A stretch of 37,538 nucleotides of DNA, from contig DAOQMM010000023.1 in assembly GCA_035335645.1 (NCBI GenBank), forward strand, positions 1 to 37,538, given 5' to 3'. The DNA is from Zoogloea sp035335645 (GTDB lineage Bacteria > Pseudomonadota > Gammaproteobacteria > Burkholderiales > Rhodocyclaceae). Shown here piece by piece: positions 16,619 through 23,801 of this stretch. The position numbers were made by a program, and so were the translations under genes. The notes below the pieces were generated by a model, which did not search any database, had not been told where the DNA came from, and worked only from the letters and a program-made list of their open reading frames with translations. Numbering within the stretch: position 1 is the stretch's first letter; every line of letters starts with the position of its first letter.

Positions 16619-16646
16619 GGAATAAACCGGACTGCCCGGTTGTTTA
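16619..16646 (+). promoter_or_regulatory. Candidate ECF-sigma promoter
   Basis: GGAATAAACC (16619-16628) followed after 15 bp (counted from GGAATAAA) by GTTTA (16642-16646) resembles an ECF-type -35/-10 pair. It lies 32 bases upstream of the lipoprotein start and would allow self-activation by the ECF sigma factor two genes down. This is inference from pattern and position. The remaining 16409-16618 intergenic DNA shows nothing else firm. Confidence 0.4.
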
Positions 16647-16677
16647 CGCATCACCCATTCCCCACCGGAGACCTCCC

Positions 16678-17070
16678 ATGATGCACCGTTCCGTCACACA
16701 CGCCCTGATCGGCCTGGGCGCCCTGCTCGCCGCCGCATGCACCACCCTGCCCGGACTGGCCACTGCACCGGCCCAGAGCCGCGACGGCCTCCTCGCCGAC
16801 GCCAAGGGCATGACCCTGTATGTGTTCGACAAGGACGCCGCCGGCAGCGGCAAGAGCGCCTGCAACGGCCCCTGCGCCAACAACTGGCCTCCCCTCGTGG
16901 CGGCCGAGGGCGACAAGGCGTCGGGCGACTGGTCGGTGATCGTCCGTGACGACGGTCGCCGCCAGTGGGCCTTCAAGGGCAAGCCGGTCTATACCTGGGT
17001 CAAGGACCAGAAGCCCGGCGACACCACCGGCGACGGCTTTAACAGCGTCTGGCACGTGGCCCGTCCATAA
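16678..17070 (+). CDS. Lipoprotein with repeated YxFxxD/YxWxxD motifs (COG4315)
   Basis: A 130-residue lipoprotein; the signal peptide ends LAAAC with C21 lipidated. Two copies of the family repeat (PF03640 type) are visible: LYVFDKD (Y48-D53) and VYTWVKD (Y105-D110). Between them is the conserved SACNGPCANNWPP segment with C62 and C66. The function of the family is not known. GGAG (16667-16670) is 7 bases before the first ATG, favouring 16678 over 16681. Only 20 bases separate it from the ECF sigma gene, so it is probably in the same operon, with roles in envelope redox stress inferred from context. Confidence 0.85.
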   Translation: MMHRSVTHALIGLGALLAAACTTLPGLATAPAQSRDGLLADAKGMTLYVFDKDAAGSGKSACNGPCANNWPPLVAAEGDKASGDWSVIVRDDGRRQWAFKGKPVYTWVKDQKPGDTTGDGFNSVWHVARP

Positions 17071-17090
17071 GCCCCCGCCCCGATGCGCCC

Positions 17091-17591
17091 ATGAGTTTCC
17101 GCCAGGCCATCGTCGCCGAGATTCCCCGCCTGCGCCGCTATGCCCGGGCGTTGACGGGGGACGCCAGCCGCGCCGACGACCTGGTCCAGGACACCCTCGA
17201 ACGGGCCCTCGGCAAGTGGCGCCTGTGGCGACCCGGCAACCTGCGGGCGTGGCTATTCACCTTGATGCACAACATTTTCGTCAACCAGCTCCAGGAAAGC
17301 GTGCTGGTCATCTCCCTGGATGGCGACACCCACCTGGACGTACCGGTCCGCCCGCGCCAGCAGGACAACCTGGAACTGCGCGATCTGGACCGGGCCCTGG
17401 CCCGCCTGTCGCCCGAGCAGCGGGAAGTCCTGTTGCTGGTGGGCCTGGAAGAGCTCAGCTACGAGGACACCGCCCGCGTCATCGGCGTGCCCGTGGGCAC
17501 CGTGATGTCGCGTCTGGCCCGCGCCCGCGACAAGCTGCGCCTGCTCCTGGCGGGCGACGAGCGCGCCCTGCACCTGAAGGTCGTCAAATGA
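17091..17591 (+). CDS. ECF-subfamily RNA polymerase sigma factor
   Basis: A 166-residue sigma factor with only regions 2 and 4. Region 2 (about 10-75) includes DDLVQDTLERAL and LRAWLFTLMHNIFVN. Region 4 (about 103-155) includes LSPEQREVLLLVGLEELSYE, and the helix-turn-helix continues through VIGVPVGTVMSRLARARDKL. The next gene starts on the overlapping ATGA and encodes a one-helix membrane protein, the usual anti-sigma arrangement. Target genes are unknown, but the adjacent lipoprotein and msrPQ are the obvious candidates. No Shine-Dalgarno is evident at ATG 17091. Confidence 0.92.
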   Translation: MSFRQAIVAEIPRLRRYARALTGDASRADDLVQDTLERALGKWRLWRPGNLRAWLFTLMHNIFVNQLQESVLVISLDGDTHLDVPVRPRQQDNLELRDLDRALARLSPEQREVLLLVGLEELSYEDTARVIGVPVGTVMSRLARARDKLRLLLAGDERALHLKVVK

Positions 17592-18367
17592 ACACCCCGC
17601 CGGATCGCGACCGCCTGCACGCCTTCGCCGATGACCGGCTCCCCGCCGACGAGCGGGTGCGCGTGGCCGGCTGGCTCGCCGACCATCCCGACAGCGCCGC
17701 CGCCGTCCATGACTGGCGCCGCCAGAACGCTGCCCTGCACGCGGCCTACGACGGCGTGCTGGAGCAATCCGTGCCGCCCCATCTCCTCGCGCCCCCCACG
17801 CCCACGCCGCGCCCCTTGTTGCGCGTTGCCGCCGTGCTGGGGTGGCTGGCCCTGGGCATCGTGATCGGTCGCGTGCTGCCCCCCGACGGGCCCGCAGCGA
17901 CAGTGGACGATCCGCTGGCGGCGCTGCCCCACCGCGCAGCCGTGGCCTACGCGGTTTATGTGCCGGAAGTGCGTCACCCGGTGGAGGTCGGCGCCGACCA
18001 GGAATCGCATCTTGTGTCGTGGTTGTCCAAGCGCCTGGGCACGCCCCTTCGGGCGCCGCATCTCGTGGCGGAAGGCTTCCGCCTGGTGGGTGGCCGCCTG
18101 ATCCCGTCGGAGCAGGGCCCTGGCGCACTGTTCATGTACGAGGACGGCACGGGCGCGCGCCTCACACTGTATGTGGTCACCGTCGAGCACGACGGCGGCG
18201 AAACCGCCTTCCGCTTCGCTCATGCCGGGGCGCTGTCCACCTTCTACTGGGTGGACCGGCACACCGCCTACGCCCTGTCCGGGGAACTCCCGAGGGCGTC
18301 CCTGCTGCCCGTCGCCAGCGCGGTCTACCGCCAGCTCGGCGAGGATCGCCCGCCCGCGCAAAAATAG
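17588..18367 (+). CDS. Probable anti-sigma factor (single-pass membrane protein)
   Basis: A 259-residue protein. The N-terminal 60 residues (LHAFADDRLPADE, GWLADHPDSAAAV) resemble the anti-sigma domain of RsiW/ChrR-like regulators but contain no cysteines, so the zinc-binding HxxxCxxC motif is missing. One membrane helix follows at about 79-98 (LLRVAAVLGWLALGIVIG), then a periplasmic sensor-like domain of about 160 residues without cysteines. The 4-nt overlap with the sigma gene supports the pairing. The assignment rests on context and topology more than on sequence. Confidence 0.8.
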   Translation: MNTPPDRDRLHAFADDRLPADERVRVAGWLADHPDSAAAVHDWRRQNAALHAAYDGVLEQSVPPHLLAPPTPTPRPLLRVAAVLGWLALGIVIGRVLPPDGPAATVDDPLAALPHRAAVAYAVYVPEVRHPVEVGADQESHLVSWLSKRLGTPLRAPHLVAEGFRLVGGRLIPSEQGPGALFMYEDGTGARLTLYVVTVEHDGGETAFRFAHAGALSTFYWVDRHTAYALSGELPRASLLPVASAVYRQLGEDRPPAQK

Positions 18368-18438
18368 TCCGGATCTTCTGTAAGCTGAACGCCCGGTCGC
18401 CGGTCTTGTCCCATGCCACGCGTCCAAGGACTTTCCCC

Positions 18439-19365
18439 ATGTTGATCCGCCGCCCCGCCGACCTGCCGCCCTCCGAAATCACCGACCCCGCCGTATACGG
18501 GGCCCGCCGCCGCTTCATGGGTCAGGCCGGCGCCCTCGCCCTGGGCAGCCTGCTGCCGGCTGCCGGACAGGCCGCCCTCGGCCCCCTCGGCCCCCTCAGC
18601 CACAGCGCCTTGAGTACCACCGAAACGCCCACATCCCTGCGCGCGGTGACCGGCTACAACAACTTCTACGAACTGGGCACCAGCAAGACCGACCCCGCCG
18701 AGAACACCTTCCGCCTCAAGCCCGCGCCCTGGACCCTGCGCGTCGAAGGCCTGGTGAACAAGCCCCGCACCTTTGCCCTCGAAGACCTGTTCCGCCTCGC
18801 GCCGCTGGAAGAGCGCATCTACCGCATGCGCTGCGTGGAAGGCTGGTCGATGGTCATCCCGTGGGTTGGCCTGCCCCTCGCCAGCGTGCTCAAGCTGGCC
18901 GATCCCCAGGGCAGCGCGAAGTACGTGGAGTTCACCTCCCATTACGACCGCGCCACCATGACCCGCGGCGTGCTCGACTGGCCCTACTCGGAAGGTCTGC
19001 GCCTGGACGAAGCGATGCATCCCCTGACAATCCTCGCGGTGGGCCTCTATGGAGAGGTGCTGCCGGTGCAGAATGGCGCGCCGGTGCGCCTGGTCGTCCC
19101 CTGGAAGTACGGCTTCAAGGGCGCCAAATCCCTGGTCAGCCTGCGGCTGGTGGACAAGCCACCGCTCACTGCCTGGATGAAGGCCGGCCCCAGCGAATAC
19201 GGCTTCTACGCCAACGTGAATCCCGACGTGGATCACCCCCGCTGGAGCCAGGCGACGGAACGCCGCATCGGCGAATTCCTCAAACGCAAGACCCTGATGT
19301 TCAACGGCTACGCCGACCAGGTCGCCTCGCTCTACACAGGCATGGACCTGCGGCGCTACTTCTGA
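18439..19365 (+). CDS. msrP: Protein-methionine-sulfoxide reductase catalytic subunit MsrP (YedY)
   Basis: A 308-residue periplasmic molybdopterin enzyme that reduces methionine sulfoxide in envelope proteins damaged by reactive chlorine or oxygen species. A twin-arginine signal (ARRRFMGQAG, about 22-31) directs folded export. The molybdenum ligand is C132 in YRMRCVEGWSMV. The C-terminal segment VPWKYGFKGAKS matches the family. AAGGA lies 9-13 bases before ATG 18439. It is followed after 6 bp by msrQ, its haem membrane partner, and sits 71 bp behind the anti-sigma gene. Confidence 0.95.
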   Translation: MLIRRPADLPPSEITDPAVYGARRRFMGQAGALALGSLLPAAGQAALGPLGPLSHSALSTTETPTSLRAVTGYNNFYELGTSKTDPAENTFRLKPAPWTLRVEGLVNKPRTFALEDLFRLAPLEERIYRMRCVEGWSMVIPWVGLPLASVLKLADPQGSAKYVEFTSHYDRATMTRGVLDWPYSEGLRLDEAMHPLTILAVGLYGEVLPVQNGAPVRLVVPWKYGFKGAKSLVSLRLVDKPPLTAWMKAGPSEYGFYANVNPDVDHPRWSQATERRIGEFLKRKTLMFNGYADQVASLYTGMDLRRYF

Positions 19366-19371
19366 CCCACG

Positions 19372-20040
19372 ATGAATCCCGACACCCGCCAGCTCGCCCT
19401 CCTCAAGACCGCCCTGTTCGCCCTGTGCCTCGTCCCTGCCGTCCTCCTCGGGCGCGCCTTCAGCCTGGACGGACTGGGTGCCAATCCCATCGAGGCCCTC
19501 ACCCGCGCCACCGGCGAATGGACCCTGCGCCTGCTCCTCATCACCCTGTGCGTCACCCCCCTGCGCAAGCTCACCGGCTGGCACTGGCTCGTGCGCCTGC
19601 GGCGCATGCTCGGGCTGTTCACCTTTGCCTACGCCTGCACCCATCTGCTCACCTACCTGTGGCTGGACCAGTTCTTCGACTGGCACGCCATCGCCAAGGA
19701 CATCCTCAAGCGCCCCTTCATCACCGTGGGCATGGCCGCCTTCGTGTTGATGGCGCCGTTGGCCGCCACCTCCAGCAACGCGGCCATCCGCCGCCTGGGC
19801 GGTCGTCGCTGGCAGGCCCTGCACCGCAGCATCTACCCCATCGCGATCCTCGCCTGCGTGCATTTCTGGGTGCTGGTGAAGAAGGACATCACCGAACCGC
19901 TGCTGTACGCCCTCATCACCGCCGTCCTGCTCGGCCTGAGAGCCTGGTGGCGCGAGCAGGAACGCCGCCGTCAGCTGGCCGGCGCCTATGCACCCCCGCC
20001 CCAGGCGCGGGGCAAGGTGATCCCCATCGTCGCCAAGTAA
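19372..20040 (+). CDS. msrQ: Haem-binding membrane subunit MsrQ (YedZ)
   Basis: A 222-residue membrane protein of the ferric-reductase-like family with about six helices. MsrQ carries haem b and passes electrons from the quinone pool or a flavin reductase to MsrP. Candidate haem-ligand histidines are in FAYACTHLLTYLW (about 84-96) and in WQALHRSIYPIAI and CVHFWVL (about 145-168). ATG 19372 lies 6 bases after the msrP stop, consistent with coupled expression. Length is typical (E. coli 211). Confidence 0.94.
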   Translation: MNPDTRQLALLKTALFALCLVPAVLLGRAFSLDGLGANPIEALTRATGEWTLRLLLITLCVTPLRKLTGWHWLVRLRRMLGLFTFAYACTHLLTYLWLDQFFDWHAIAKDILKRPFITVGMAAFVLMAPLAATSSNAAIRRLGGRRWQALHRSIYPIAILACVHFWVLVKKDITEPLLYALITAVLLGLRAWWREQERRRQLAGAYAPPPQARGKVIPIVAK

Positions 20041-20089
20041 GCAGCGCGGCTTTGCCCTAGACTTCCAATTTTCATACCGGAAGCCTGCC

Positions 20090-20692
20090 ATGTCGCTGGA
20101 TCACTTTGCCCACAAGGCTGACAGTTTCGACGCCAATCCCGTCCGCGTAGACAACGTGGACGCCATCGCCCGCGTCCTGCGCGACACCGTGGCCCTGGAC
20201 CCCGCCATGCGCCTGCTGGACTTCGGCTCCGGCACCGGCCTGCTGCTGGAGCGTCTGGCGCCGCATGTGGCGCACATCACCGCCGTGGACGTGTCGCCGG
20301 CCATGAACCGCCAGCTCGACGCCAAGCGCGCGCACCTGCCCTGCACGGTGGAGATCCTGGAACTCGACCTGGTCGCCCACGATCTGGCGCAGACCTTCGA
20401 CGGCATCGTCTCGTCCATGACCTTGCACCACGTGGCGGATGTGGCCGCCCTGCTGCGCAAGTTCCACGGCCTGCTGCCCGACGGCGGTTTCATCGCCCTG
20501 GCCGATCTGGACACCGAGGACGGCAGCTTCCACAGCGAGGACACCGGCGTCTTCCACGCCGGCTTCGAGCGGGCCTACATCGCCGGCCTGGCGGCGGCAG
20601 CCGGCTTTCGCGAGGTGCAGGTGCACTCCGCCAGCGTGGTGCGCAAACCCCAGGGGGATTACCCGGTCTTCCTGCTCACGGCCGTCCGCTGA
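20090..20692 (+). CDS. Class I SAM-dependent methyltransferase, substrate unknown
   Basis: A 200-residue methyltransferase of the UbiE/Methyltransf_11 type. Motif I is LLDFGSGTGLLLERL (42-56), the acidic residue of motif II is in ITAVDVSPAMN, and motif IV lies near SSMTLHHVADV, followed by LLPDGGFIALADLD. The substrate cannot be inferred. GGAAG stands 7 bases before the ATG. It is a separate unit after msrQ (49-bp gap) and convergent with the zinc-ribbon-like gene on the minus strand. Confidence 0.85.
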   Translation: MSLDHFAHKADSFDANPVRVDNVDAIARVLRDTVALDPAMRLLDFGSGTGLLLERLAPHVAHITAVDVSPAMNRQLDAKRAHLPCTVEILELDLVAHDLAQTFDGIVSSMTLHHVADVAALLRKFHGLLPDGGFIALADLDTEDGSFHSEDTGVFHAGFERAYIAGLAAAAGFREVQVHSASVVRKPQGDYPVFLLTAVR

Positions 20693-20708
20693 ATCGACGC
20701 CTACCCCC

Positions 20709-21161
20709 TCAGGGCAGGGGCAGACCGTCGCCGCCCCCGGCGCCGTCCTTCACCGAGCGGATCAGCTCCACCAGCCGGTTGGGCTTGCCGCGCATCAGCA
20801 GCAGCAACTCGGCGCGCACCACGGATTCCGACAGGCCGGCCGCCACCAGACTGCTCAGCATCTCGGCGAAGCGGGCGCGCCGCTTCTGCCCTGCCGGCGA
20901 GGTGTCGCGGCGGTCGTGGAAGCTTTCCAGCAGGGTTGAGCCACACACGCAGTTGCGAAAGACGTCCACGATCACGGCGCCGTCGTCGTCGTAGCTCTGC
21001 TTGAGCCCGGTGTGATCCCGGCGCACCGGATGGGTGGCGGTGAGGAATTCCTCGTGGGTGCGGTATTTCCGCCCGCAGTTGGCGCAGGTCTTGGGAAAGG
21101 CCGACTCTTCCAGTGCGCGCAGGCGGGCGAAGAGGGAATGCTGGAAGGACAGGTCGCTCAC
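20709..21161 (-). CDS. Conserved-looking hypothetical protein with CxxC/CxC metal-site motifs
   Basis: A 150-residue soluble protein with a GTG start at 21161. Residues CANCGRKY (about 26-33) and NCVCGSTL (about 70-77) could form a four-cysteine zinc site, and HEEF, HPVRRDHTG and YDDDGAVIVD lie between. The second half is helical and charged. I do not recognise the family. It lies 60 bp downstream of mog on the same strand and may be the last gene of a darP-mog operon. The frame is open throughout and no signal peptide or membrane helix is present. Confidence 0.7.
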   Translation of the reverse strand: MSDLSFQHSLFARLRALEESAFPKTCANCGRKYRTHEEFLTATHPVRRDHTGLKQSYDDDGAVIVDVFRNCVCGSTLLESFHDRRDTSPAGQKRRARFAEMLSSLVAAGLSESVVRAELLLLMRGKPNRLVELIRSVKDGAGGGDGLPLP

Positions 21162-21221
21162 GGGGCCCTCGCGGACGATTCCGGACGGCCGGCGCCGCCC
21201 GGATTCGATGCCGCGTGCCCG

Positions 21222-21809
21222 TCAGGCCTTGGGCCGGATCGCCGACTTGGGACGGAACGCCTTGATCACGGCATCGTGGGTTTCGATGTACGCACCGCCG
21301 ATCAGATCGATGCAGTAAGGCACGGCGGCGAAGATCCCGTGTACTGTCGGCCGTCCCTCCCCATCCTTGAGCCCTTCGAGGGTTTCCGCAATGGCCTTGG
21401 GCTGGCCCGGCAGGTTGATGATCAGGGTCTTGCCGCGGATCACCGCCACCTGGCGCGACAGGATCGCCGTGGGCACGAAGGCCAGGCTGACCTGGCGCAT
21501 CTGCTCGCCGAAGCCCGGCATCTCCTTGTGGCCGACCGCCAGAGTCGCTTCCGGCGTCACGTCCCGCAGGGCCGGGCCGGTGCCGCCGGTGGTGAGGACC
21601 AGGTCGCAGCCCACCCCATCGCACAGTTCGATGAGGGTCGCCTCGATCTGCGCCCGTTCGTCAGGAATCAGGCGGGTTTCCGCTCGCCACGGACTGGCCA
21701 GGGCCGAGCCAAGCCAGTCCTGCAGCGCCGGGATGCCTTTGTCCTGGTACACGCCTTCGGAAGCGCGGTCGCTGATGGACACCAGGCCGATGATTGCTGT
21801 CTCGCTCAT
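21222..21809 (-). CDS. mog: Molybdopterin adenylyltransferase Mog
   Basis: A 195-residue protein, the same length as E. coli Mog, that adenylates molybdopterin before metal insertion. It shows the MoaB/Mog fold motifs: GLVSISDRAS at the N terminus, TTGGTGPALRDVTPEAT (about 73-89), and the NLPGQPKA loop (about 135-142). It overlaps the upstream darP stop by 4 nt (ATGA). The product would serve molybdoenzymes such as MsrP, encoded about 2 kb away. Confidence 0.94.
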   Translation of the reverse strand: MSETAIIGLVSISDRASEGVYQDKGIPALQDWLGSALASPWRAETRLIPDERAQIEATLIELCDGVGCDLVLTTGGTGPALRDVTPEATLAVGHKEMPGFGEQMRQVSLAFVPTAILSRQVAVIRGKTLIINLPGQPKAIAETLEGLKDGEGRPTVHGIFAAVPYCIDLIGGAYIETHDAVIKAFRPKSAIRPKA

Positions 21810-22354
21810 GCTTCGTCCTCTCCGGATGGGGGGTCGTTGTCGGGTGCGCCTTCGAGCTCACGCAGCACGCGGAACAGTTCGCGGAAAGCCCGGGGCGGCT
21901 TGCCCAGCTCGCGCTCCTTGAGGGCATTGCGCCGCAGCACGCGGAGGTGCTGGAGATCAGCGCCGGGATGCGCGGTGGCGATGTCGTGGAGGGTCTTCTC
22001 GTCATCGAGCAGGCGGGTGCGCAAGGCTTCCAGGCGATGCATGCGGGCGTTTTCCTCGGCCGAGACGCCCTTGAAGGCGTCCAGCGCAGCGCGGATCGGC
22101 GCCGGGTCCACGTGACGCATCAGCTTGCCGATGTATTGCAACTGACGGCGCTTGGCCTCGTGGGACGGAAAGCGCTGGTAATCACGCACCGCGTCGCGCA
22201 GGTCTTCGTCCAGGGGCACCTTGGCCAGGCGCTCCTTGCCGAGGGCGGCCAGCTCCTGGCCGAGTTCCTGCAGGGCCTGGCTGTCGCGTTTGAGCTGGGA
22301 TTTGCTCGGGCCGGTGTCTTCGTCGTCGTCGTGATGGGAATGGGGATGGGCCAT
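21806..22354 (-). CDS. darP: Ribosome biogenesis factor DarP (YjgA, DUF615)
   Basis: A 182-residue, highly charged helical protein of the DUF615 family that associates with the maturing 50S subunit in E. coli. Typical stretches are SKSQLKRDSQALQELG (about 17-32), YQRFPSHEAKRRQLQYIGKL (about 59-78), and the C-terminal LRVLRRNALKERELGKPPRA. An acidic/His-rich start (HPHSHHDDDED) precedes the conserved part. The ATG at 22354 is used; upstream extension of this frame runs antisense to pmbA. Divergent from pmbA, with a 69-bp gap, a common proteobacterial arrangement. Confidence 0.93.
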   Translation of the reverse strand: MAHPHSHHDDDEDTGPSKSQLKRDSQALQELGQELAALGKERLAKVPLDEDLRDAVRDYQRFPSHEAKRRQLQYIGKLMRHVDPAPIRAALDAFKGVSAEENARMHRLEALRTRLLDDEKTLHDIATAHPGADLQHLRVLRRNALKERELGKPPRAFRELFRVLRELEGAPDNDPPSGEDEA

Positions 22355-22387
22355 TGCGGGCGGTTCGGGGGACTGGAAACGGTTAAG

Positions 22388-22393
22388 ATTATA
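22388..22393 (-). promoter_or_regulatory. Candidate -10 box for darP-mog
   Basis: The minus strand has a perfect TATAAT 33 bases upstream of the darP ATG, within the pmbA/darP divergent region. It sits in the partly palindromic GGTTAAGATTATAACC. No good -35 was found at 17 bp. Confidence 0.35.
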
Positions 22394-22423
22394 ACCTTGA
22401 CCCCGTACCACCCCCCGAGAGCC

Positions 22424-23764
22424 ATGGCCGAGAAAAGATTCAGCTTCACCCAGGACGAACTCCGCACCCTGGCCGACGACATCCTCAAGTACGCCCGCAA
22501 GGGCGGCGCCTCGGCCTGCGAGGTGGACGTGTCGGAGGGCTTCGGCCAGTCCGTCACGGTCCGTCGCGACGAGGTGGACACCATCGAATACAACCGCGAC
22601 AAGGGCATCGGCGTCACCGTGTACGACGGCCAGCGGCGCGGCTACGCCAGCACCTCCGACTTCTCTGCCGCCTCCCTCAAGGCGACTGTCGCGGCGGCCC
22701 TGTCCATCGCCCGCTTCACCGCCCCCGACCCAGCGGCCGGGCTGCCCGATGCGGCGCTGCTGGCGCGGGACATCCCGGACTTCGACCTGTACCACCCGTG
22801 GGCGCTGTCCTCCGAAGACGCCATCGAGCTGGCCCGCCGCTGCGAGCGGGCGGCCTTCGCGGTCAGCCCGGAAATCCGCAATTCCGACGGCGCCAGCGTG
22901 TCCATGCAGGAATCCCACTTCATCTCGGCCAACAGCCTGGGCTTCATGGGCGGCTACTCCAGTTCGCGCCACTTCCTGTCCTGCTCGGTGATCGCCGGCG
23001 AGGGCGACGACATGCAGCGGGACGACTGGTATTCCTCCAAGCGCGACCCGGCCGAGCTGGCCGACGCGGAAGAGGTGGGCACCTTCGCCGCACGCCGCGC
23101 CCTGGCCCGCCTCGGCGCGCGCCAGATTCCCACCTGCGAGGTGCCGGTGCTCTTCGAAGCCCCCCTCGCGGCCGGCCTGATCGGTGCTTTCGTGCACGCG
23201 GTAAGCGGCGGCGCCCTCTACCGCAAGTCCAGCTTCCTGCTGGACAGCCTGGGCAAGCCGGTCTTCCCCGGGCACATCCAGATCTCCGAACGCCCGCACC
23301 TGCCCAAGGCATTCGCCAGCAGCGCCTTCGACGACGACGGCGTGGCCACGCGGGACCGGGAAGTCATCGTGGACGGCGTGCTCCAGGGCTACTTCCTGAG
23401 CACCTACTCGGCACGCAAGCTGGGTCTCGAGACCACCGGCAATGCGGGCGGCAGCCACAACCTGCTGGTCAAGCCCGGCGCCCACGACCTGGACGGGCTG
23501 GTGCGCCAGATGGACCGGGGCCTGCTCGTCACCGAGCTGCTGGGCCACGGCGTGAATTACGTGACCGGCGACTACTCCCGCGGCGCCGCCGGCTTCTGGG
23601 TGGAGAACGGGCAGATCCAGTTCCCGGTGCACGAGATCACCATCGCCGGCAATCTCAAGGCGATGCTGGCCGGCATCCGCGAGATCGGCTCGGACGTGCT
23701 GGTGCGCGGTTCCAAGCACTGCGGCTCCATCCTCGTGGACCGCATGACCGTCGCGGGCGCCTGA
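22424..23764 (+). CDS. pmbA: Metalloprotease-related protein PmbA/TldE
   Basis: A 446-residue member of the TldD/TldE (U62) family. TldE pairs with TldD, which carries the HExxxH zinc site; no such motif is present here, which supports TldE/PmbA. In E. coli the TldDE complex processes microcin B17 and the antitoxin CcdA. Recognisable parts are the early GFGQSVTVRRDEVDT region and the C-terminal GNAGGSHNLLV, GVNYVTGDYSRGAAGFWVEN and EITIAGNLKAML blocks. The ATG at 22424 is the canonical start. tldD itself is not in the window. Confidence 0.93.
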   Translation: MAEKRFSFTQDELRTLADDILKYARKGGASACEVDVSEGFGQSVTVRRDEVDTIEYNRDKGIGVTVYDGQRRGYASTSDFSAASLKATVAAALSIARFTAPDPAAGLPDAALLARDIPDFDLYHPWALSSEDAIELARRCERAAFAVSPEIRNSDGASVSMQESHFISANSLGFMGGYSSSRHFLSCSVIAGEGDDMQRDDWYSSKRDPAELADAEEVGTFAARRALARLGARQIPTCEVPVLFEAPLAAGLIGAFVHAVSGGALYRKSSFLLDSLGKPVFPGHIQISERPHLPKAFASSAFDDDGVATRDREVIVDGVLQGYFLSTYSARKLGLETTGNAGGSHNLLVKPGAHDLDGLVRQMDRGLLVTELLGHGVNYVTGDYSRGAAGFWVENGQIQFPVHEITIAGNLKAMLAGIREIGSDVLVRGSKHCGSILVDRMTVAGA

Positions 23765-23801
23765 GCCCCACCCGCTGCGGGCCTTGACGGAGACACCGGA
23801 G

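Noticed and set aside
18325..20091. 588-residue minus-strand frame opposite msrPQ
   Set aside because: Msr genes on the other strand are unambiguous; this frame is Gly/Gln/His-rich shadow.
23784..23801. TTG at 23784 as start of the first TRAP binding protein
   Set aside because: The ATG at 23802 has GGAG at proper spacing and places the twin-arginine motif at the N terminus.
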